DNA of 34,678 nucleotides from Bradyrhizobium sp. RP6 (GTDB taxonomy: Bacteria; Pseudomonadota; Alphaproteobacteria; Rhizobiales; Xanthobacteraceae): the NCBI RefSeq assembly GCF_003837805.1, contig NZ_RQIT01000039.1:1-34678 (forward strand), given 5' to 3'. Positions 29,953 through 34,678 of the stretch are shown one piece after another; the stretch's first letter is position 1; the number at the start of each line of letters is the position of its first letter. The translations under genes and the position numbers were made by a program. The notes beneath the pieces are model-generated. The model ran no database searches. It was not told the origin of the DNA and saw nothing but the letters and a program-made list of their open reading frames with translations.

Positions 29953-32900
29953 ATGAAGCGCTTCAACCTTTCGGCCTGGGCCGTCAGCCATCCGACGCTG
30001 GTGCTCTTCCTGATGATCGTCCTCGGCGTCGCCGGCTTCTTCTCCTATGAGAAGCTCGGCCGTGCCGAAGATCCGTTCTTCACCGTGAAGGTGGTCAACG
30101 TCTCCGTGATATGGCCGGGCGCGACCGCGCAGGAGATGCAGACCCAGGTTGCCGATCCCATCGAAAAGAAGATCCAGGAGCTGCCCTATTTCGAGAAGGT
30201 GCAGACCTATTCCAAGCCCGCCTTCACCGCGCTCCAGGTCACGTTCCGCGACAACACCCCTCCGAAGGACGTGCCCTACCTCTTCTATCTGCTGCGCAAG
30301 AAGCTGGTCGACGTGCAGGGCCAGCTGCCGTCGGGCATTCTCGGGCCCGTCGTCAACGACGAGTTCTCCGACGTCGATTCCATCCTCTACATGATGACCG
30401 GCGACGGCGCCGATTATGCCCAGCTCAAGAAGGTCTCCGAAGGTTTTCGCCAGCGCCTGCTCAAGGTGCCCGGGGTGACCAAGGTCGACGTCTACGGCAA
30501 CCAGGATGAGCGCATCTTCGTCGAGTTCAGCCATGCCAAGCTCGCCACGCTCGGCATCACGCCGCAGGCGCTGTTCGATTCGCTCGCCAAGCAGAACAAC
30601 GTGACGCCGGCCGGCACGGTCGAGACCTCGTCGCAACGCGTGCCGCTGCGCGTCACCGGCGCGCTCGACGGGGCCAAGGCCGTCGCCGAGACGCCGGTCG
30701 AGAGCAACGGCCGCGTGTTCCGTCTCGGCGACATCGCCACCGTCACCCATGGCTATGTCGATCCGCCGAGCTTCGTCGTCCGACAGGAAGGCAAACCCGC
30801 GATCGGCATCGGCGTCGTCACCGCCAAGGGCGCCAACATCCTCGAGCTCGGCAAGGAGGTCGAGAAGGCCACCGCCGAGTTCATGAAAGCGGTACCGCAG
30901 GGGGTCGACGTCAAGCTGATCGCCGACCAGCCCAAGGTGGTCGAGCACGCCGTCGGCGAGTTCGTGCATTCCTTCATGGAAGCGCTCGTCATCGTGCTGT
31001 TCGTCTCGTTCCTGGCGCTCGGCTGGCGCACCGGCATCGTGGTCGCTTTGTCGGTGCCCCTGGTGCTCGGCATCGTCTTCATCGTCATGAACATGATGTC
31101 CCTCGACCTGCATCGCATCACGCTCGGCGCGCTGATCATCGCGCTCGGCCTGCTCGTCGACGACGCCATCATCGCGGTCGAGATGATGGTGGTGAAGATG
31201 GAGCAGGGCTGGGACCGCATGCGGGCGGCGTCCTTTGCCTGGGAATCAACTGCGTTTCCGATGCTCACGGGAACGCTGGTCACGGCCGCTGGCTTCCTCC
31301 CCATCGGCTTCGCCAATTCGGCGGTCGGCGAATATGCCGGCAGCATCTTCTGGATCGTGGCGATCGCGCTGGTCGCCTCCTGGTTCGTGGCGGTGATCTT
31401 CACGCCCTATATCGGCGTCAAGCTGTTGCCTGAGATGAAGGCGCACCACAACCACGATCCGCACGCGGTCTACGAGACCCGCATGTACCGAGGCCTGCGC
31501 GCCATCGTGCGATGGTGCGTCAACCACCGCATCACCGTGGTGGTTGCCACGGTCGGCGTCTTCGTCGCCTCGATCGTCGGCTTCGGCCATGTGCAACAGC
31601 AATTCTTCCCGCTGTCGGAGCGTCCCGAGCTGTTCCTCCAGTTGCGCCTGCCCGAGGGCACCGCCTTCAACGTCACCGAGAAGGCGGTGAAGAAGGCCGA
31701 AACGCTGCTGAAGGACGACAAGGACATCGAAACCTATACGTCCTATGTCGGCCAGGGCTCGCCGCGCTTCTGGCTCGGCCTCAACCCGCAGCTTCCGAAT
31801 GAGGCCTTCGCCGAGATCGTCATCGTCGCCAAGGGCGTCGAGGCGCGTGAGCGCATCAAGGCCAAGATCGAGAACGCGGCTGCCGAGGGCTTCCTGTCCG
31901 AGGCGCGGGTGCGCGTCGACCGCTTCAATTTCGGTCCTCCGGTCGGTTTCCCCGTCCAGTTCCGCGTGATCGGCCCCGATGCCAACAAGGTGCGCGAGAT
32001 CGCTTACCAGGTGCGCGACGTGATGCGGCAGAACAAGAGCGTCAAGGACGTCCAGCTCGACTGGAACGAGCAGTCGCCTTACCTGAAGCTCGTCGTCGAC
32101 CAGGACCGTGCCCGTGCCATGGGCCTCACCCCGCAGGACGTCTCGCAGGCGCTGGCGATGCTGATCTCGGGCTCGCAGGTCACCACCGTGCGCGACGGCA
32201 TCGAGAAGGTCGGCGTGGTCGCCCGTGCGATCCCGTCCGAGCGCCTCGACCTCGGCGGCGTCGGCGATCTCACCATCACCTCGCGCAATGGCGTGGCCGT
32301 GCCGCTGCAGCAGATCGCTAAGATCGAATATGCCCATGAGGAGCCGATCATGTGGCGGCGCAACCGCGACATGGCGATCACCGTGCGCTCGGACGTCGTC
32401 GATGGCGTGCAGGCCCCTGATGTCACCAACCAGATCACGCCGAAGCTGAAGGCGATCAAGGACCACCTCGAGCCGGCCTACCGGATCGAAGCGGGCGGCG
32501 CGTTCGAGGAATCGGCCAAGGGCAACGCCTCCATCTTCATCCTCTTCCCGGTGATGGTCATGGTGATGCTGACTCTGCTGATGATCCAGCTGCAGAGCTT
32601 CTCGCGCCTGATCCTGGTGTTCTTGACCGCGCCGCTCGGCATCGTCGGTGCCTCGCTCGGCCTCAACGTCGCCAACGCCCCGTTCGGCTTCGTGGCGCTG
32701 CTCGGCCTGATCGCCCTTGCCGGCATGATCATGCGCAACACGGTCATTCTGGTCGACCAGATCGAGACCGACGTCAGCCACGGCCTGACCCGCCGCGAGG
32801 CGATCGTGGAAGCGACCGTCCGCCGTGCCCGACCGGTGGTGCTGACGGCGCTCGCCGCCATCCTCGCCATGATCCCGCTGTCGCGGTCGGCGTTCTGGGG

Positions 32901-33090
32901 CCCGATGGCGATCACCATCATGGGCGGCCTGTTCGTCGCGACCTTCCTCACGCTCCTGTATCTGCCGGGCCTCTATGCACTTTGGTTCCGCAAGAGCCTG
33001 GACGAGGCCGGTACGCCCGAGCAGCCCGCCGCGCCGCAGCATGGCAGCGATGAACATCCAGCAATTCCGCTTGCTGAAGCGGCTGAATAA
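29953..33090 (+). CDS. RND efflux transporter permease
   Basis: A 1045-residue inner-membrane RND pump with 12 membrane segments and two large periplasmic loops, full length for the AcrB/HAE1 class. The proton-relay acids are present as D403 and D404 in LGLLVDDAIIAVEMM. The position equal to AcrB Lys940 holds Arg (R928 in GMIMRNTVILVDQ), a common variant outside the AcrB subgroup. The substrate is unknown; drugs, solvents or plant compounds are all possible. GGAGAG precedes the ATG at 29953. The gene sits between its adaptor (221 bases upstream) and a TetR regulator (34 bases downstream). Confidence 0.95.
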   Translation: MKRFNLSAWAVSHPTLVLFLMIVLGVAGFFSYEKLGRAEDPFFTVKVVNVSVIWPGATAQEMQTQVADPIEKKIQELPYFEKVQTYSKPAFTALQVTFRDNTPPKDVPYLFYLLRKKLVDVQGQLPSGILGPVVNDEFSDVDSILYMMTGDGADYAQLKKVSEGFRQRLLKVPGVTKVDVYGNQDERIFVEFSHAKLATLGITPQALFDSLAKQNNVTPAGTVETSSQRVPLRVTGALDGAKAVAETPVESNGRVFRLGDIATVTHGYVDPPSFVVRQEGKPAIGIGVVTAKGANILELGKEVEKATAEFMKAVPQGVDVKLIADQPKVVEHAVGEFVHSFMEALVIVLFVSFLALGWRTGIVVALSVPLVLGIVFIVMNMMSLDLHRITLGALIIALGLLVDDAIIAVEMMVVKMEQGWDRMRAASFAWESTAFPMLTGTLVTAAGFLPIGFANSAVGEYAGSIFWIVAIALVASWFVAVIFTPYIGVKLLPEMKAHHNHDPHAVYETRMYRGLRAIVRWCVNHRITVVVATVGVFVASIVGFGHVQQQFFPLSERPELFLQLRLPEGTAFNVTEKAVKKAETLLKDDKDIETYTSYVGQGSPRFWLGLNPQLPNEAFAEIVIVAKGVEARERIKAKIENAAAEGFLSEARVRVDRFNFGPPVGFPVQFRVIGPDANKVREIAYQVRDVMRQNKSVKDVQLDWNEQSPYLKLVVDQDRARAMGLTPQDVSQALAMLISGSQVTTVRDGIEKVGVVARAIPSERLDLGGVGDLTITSRNGVAVPLQQIAKIEYAHEEPIMWRRNRDMAITVRSDVVDGVQAPDVTNQITPKLKAIKDHLEPAYRIEAGGAFEESAKGNASIFILFPVMVMVMLTLLMIQLQSFSRLILVFLTAPLGIVGASLGLNVANAPFGFVALLGLIALAGMIMRNTVILVDQIETDVSHGLTRREAIVEATVRRARPVVLTALAAILAMIPLSRSAFWGPMAITIMGGLFVATFLTLLYLPGLYALWFRKSLDEAGTPEQPAAPQHGSDEHPAIPLAEAAE

Positions 33091-33124
33091 GTGAGATGAA
33101 GTGCTGAGCGATGAGTCCTGACTG

Positions 33125-33724
33125 ATGGCCCTTATTTCGGAACATATCGAAGGCGACACCCGGGATCGTATCCTCGAGGTGGCCGAGCGGCTGTTCCGCC
33201 AGATCGGCTACCAGAAGACCACGGTCGGCGACATCGCCAAGGAGCTCAGAATGAGCCCCGCCAACGTCTATCGCTTCTTCGAATCGAAGAAGGCGATCCA
33301 TCAGGCGGTCGCCCGTTCGCTGATGGGCGAGGTCGAGCTCGAGGCGCAGCGGATCGTGGCCCGGCCCGGCCCGGTCAAGGAGCGCTTCCGCGAGCTGCTC
33401 ACCACCATCCATCGCATGAACACCGAGCGCTATGTCGGCGACAACAAGCTGCACGAGATGGTCGCGATCGCGATGGAGGAGGACTGGGACGTCTGCGTGG
33501 CCCATATGGAGTGCATCGCCGGCGTCGTCGGCCAGATGATCGCGCAAGGCGTCGCCTCCGGCGAGTTCGAGGCGCCGGACCTGCAACTGGCCGCGCTCTG
33601 CTCGTGCACCGCGATGATCCGCTTCTTCCACCCCCAGATGATCGCCCAGTGCGCCACCAAGCCGGGCCCGAACATCGACCAGATGATCGATTTCGTCATC
33701 GCGGGTCTGTCGCCGCGCCACTGA
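33125..33724 (+). CDS. TetR-family regulator of the RND efflux operon
   Basis: A 199-residue TetR regulator. The helix-turn-helix is at about 13-60 (DRILEVAERLFRQIGYQKTTV and GDIAKELRMSPANVYRFFESKKAIH). The rest is the helical ligand-binding domain. It starts 34 bases after the pump stop, with a poor ribosome site, so it is probably translated from the operon message. Position suggests that it represses the adaptor-pump genes through the dyads at 28549-28589. This is an inference from context. Confidence 0.92.
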   Translation: MALISEHIEGDTRDRILEVAERLFRQIGYQKTTVGDIAKELRMSPANVYRFFESKKAIHQAVARSLMGEVELEAQRIVARPGPVKERFRELLTTIHRMNTERYVGDNKLHEMVAIAMEEDWDVCVAHMECIAGVVGQMIAQGVASGEFEAPDLQLAALCSCTAMIRFFHPQMIAQCATKPGPNIDQMIDFVIAGLSPRH

Positions 33725-33805
33725 CGGGGCGGCGGGTTTCCCTCTATAAGCAGCCGGTCGCCCGGGCTGACCGGCTGGAGGCGGCCAGGACGGACCAACA
33801 GACTC

Positions 33806-33885
33806 CGTCATTGCGAGCGCAGCGAAGCAATCCAGACTGTCTCCGTGGAGGGATTCTGGATTGCTTCGCTGCGCTCGCAATGACG
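33806..33885. repeat. Dispersed palindromic repeat, intact copy 3
   Basis: Perfect 31-base arms (33806-33836 and 33855-33885) flank an 18-base centre. The outer bases are CGTCATTGCGAGC and its complement. This is the best-preserved of three copies in the window (others at 6946-7024 and 29838-29897). It ends 15 bases before the start codon of the flavin reductase-like gene and may shape its 5' leader. Full-length perfect arms suggest recent insertion or active conservation. Confidence 0.92.
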
Positions 33886-33900
33886 AAAAGGAAGCAGCGC

Positions 33901-34524
33901 GTGACCGACAAAGACCTGTATTTCTACGAGCCCTCCAAGGGCCACGGCCTCAAGCACGATCCCTTCAACGCCATCATCGCGCCGCGGCCGATCGGCTGGA
34001 TCTCCTCGCGTGACAGCAAAGGCCACGTCAACCTCGCCCCCTACAGCTTCTTCAACGCCTTCTGCTACGTGCCGCCGATCATCGGCTTCTCCTCCACCAA
34101 CTGGAAGGACACGGTCGAGAACATGCAACAGACCGGCGAGTTCGTCTGGAATCTGGCCACGATGGACCTGGCGAAGCAGATGAACGCGACCGCGGCGCAT
34201 GTCTCACCCGAGGTTGATGAGTTCAAGCTTGCGGGCCTCACCGCCGTGCCCGGCAAACTCGTCAACGTGCCGCGGGTGGCTGAGAGCCCCGTCGCCTTCG
34301 AGTGCAAGGTGTCCGACATCGTCCGCCTCAAGGGCGCCGACGGCAAGGAGGCCGACGCCTGGCTGACGCTCGGCGAGGTCGTCGCCGTGCACATCGACAA
34401 GGCCTTGATCAAGGATGGCGTCTATCAGACCGCCGCCGCCCGCCCCATCGTCCGCGCCGGCCGCCGCGGCGATTATTTCGAGATCAAGCCGGAAAACATG
34501 TTCGAGATGATCCGGCCGGATTAG
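33901..34524 (+). CDS. Flavin reductase-like (FMN-binding split barrel) protein
   Basis: A 207-residue protein of the flavin reductase-like domain family. Key parts are FNAIIAPRPIGWISSRDSKG, VNLAPYSFFNAFCYVPPIIGFSS, KDTVENMQQTGEFVWNLAT and a C-terminal RPIVRAGRRGDYFEI. Such proteins bind FMN and often serve as NAD(P)H:flavin oxidoreductases or oxidoreductase partners; the exact reaction is not known. The GTG at 33901 is chosen because AGGAAG lies seven bases upstream. An ATG at 33880 would put the start inside the palindromic repeat. It follows the TetR gene after 176 bases and may belong to a separate unit. Confidence 0.9.
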   Translation: MTDKDLYFYEPSKGHGLKHDPFNAIIAPRPIGWISSRDSKGHVNLAPYSFFNAFCYVPPIIGFSSTNWKDTVENMQQTGEFVWNLATMDLAKQMNATAAHVSPEVDEFKLAGLTAVPGKLVNVPRVAESPVAFECKVSDIVRLKGADGKEADAWLTLGEVVAVHIDKALIKDGVYQTAAARPIVRAGRRGDYFEIKPENMFEMIRPD

Positions 34525-34548
34525 GCCGGGCCACCGTTCTCTCCATAC

Positions 34549-34652
34549 GTCATTCCGGGGCGCGCCGTCAGGCGCGAGCACGGAATCCATTCCTCCACCG
34601 ACACTGCCGCATGATGGATTCCGGGCTCACGCTTCGCGTGCCCCGGAAGGAC
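34549..34652. repeat. Dispersed palindromic repeat (GTCATTCCGGGG type)
   Basis: The left end GTCATTCCGGGGCGCG mirrors the right end GCCCCGGAAGGAC with slight decay, and inside are CGGAATCCAT and ATGGATTCCG in opposite directions. The hairpin class is common in Bradyrhizobium. It follows the flavin reductase-like gene, and the window ends soon after (26 bases). Confidence 0.75.
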
Positions 34653-34678
34653 AGCGGAGAGACATTCCCCCCCATCCC

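Noticed and set aside
31246..33159. Long open frame antisense to the RND pump gene
   Set aside because: GC-rich codon bias opens the opposite strand. It is rich in His, Arg and Asp with no family motif, while the pump gene is full length.
1..34678. CRISPR array, tRNA, rRNA, transposase or integrase
   Set aside because: No spaced direct-repeat array, tRNA-like fold, rRNA core sequence, or transposase/integrase motif was seen on either strand.

Overview
The window is GC-rich with very tightly packed genes. Its codon use and gene families suggest an alphaproteobacterium of the Bradyrhizobium/Rhodopseudomonas group: an ECF15 (EcfG)-type stress promoter pattern, dispersed palindromic intergenic repeats of the Bradyrhizobium type, and small proteins with the rhizobial FPASDPVS motif. 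This placement is an inference from family resemblance; no rRNA or marker gene is present. I see no tRNA, rRNA, CRISPR array, intact insertion sequence or phage gene. The window is ordinary chromosomal DNA with a few regulatory and structural surprises.

Layout. 1-3.1 kb: a membrane GGDEF-EAL protein (minus strand) and two small unknown proteins. 3.2-6.9 kb: a SnoaL-like protein divergent from a TetR regulator, with a double palindromic operator between them, then a GMC oxidoreductase and a divergent HemC-like protein. 7.3-8.3 kb: hemE, convergent with hemC across a repeat. 8.4-10.7 kb: a small stress protein with an EcfG-type promoter, then a Cache-PAS-GGDEF diguanylate cyclase whose Shine-Dalgarno lies in a strong hairpin. 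10.7-13.5 kb: slyX-trhO (minus) and a gamma-glutamyltransferase-like protein. 13.6-17.6 kb: a three-gene Tat-exported molybdenum aldehyde oxidoreductase operon (paoABC type). 17.6-20.2 kb: an exported FKBP isomerase, a CsbD-like stress protein, a His-rich cupin and two VOC/PhnB-like proteins. 20.3-23.7 kb: a FecR-domain exported protein and an outer-membrane barrel with a Pro-Ser/Thr linker, divergent from a GT39 protein O-mannosyltransferase. 23.7-26.3 kb: an OmpA-family protein, a small exported protein and a YcaQ-like DNA glycosylase. 26.3-28.4 kb: a DUF2809 gene whose tail runs antisense through a LacI-family gene remnant, and an MFS transporter. 28.6-34.5 kb: an RND efflux adaptor and pump with a TetR gene, then a flavin reductase-like protein.

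How the genes work together. Several units are typical modules: slyX-trhO (translationally coupled), paoABC, fecR-barrel, and adaptor-pump-tetR. EcfG-type promoters before the FPASDP protein and csbD, and a weaker one before paoABC, suggest that part of the window belongs to the general stress response. The most interesting possibility is that the divergent O-mannosyltransferase glycosylates the Pro-Ser/Thr linker of its neighbour barrel protein. All functions are read from sequence motifs and family knowledge; no database search was run.
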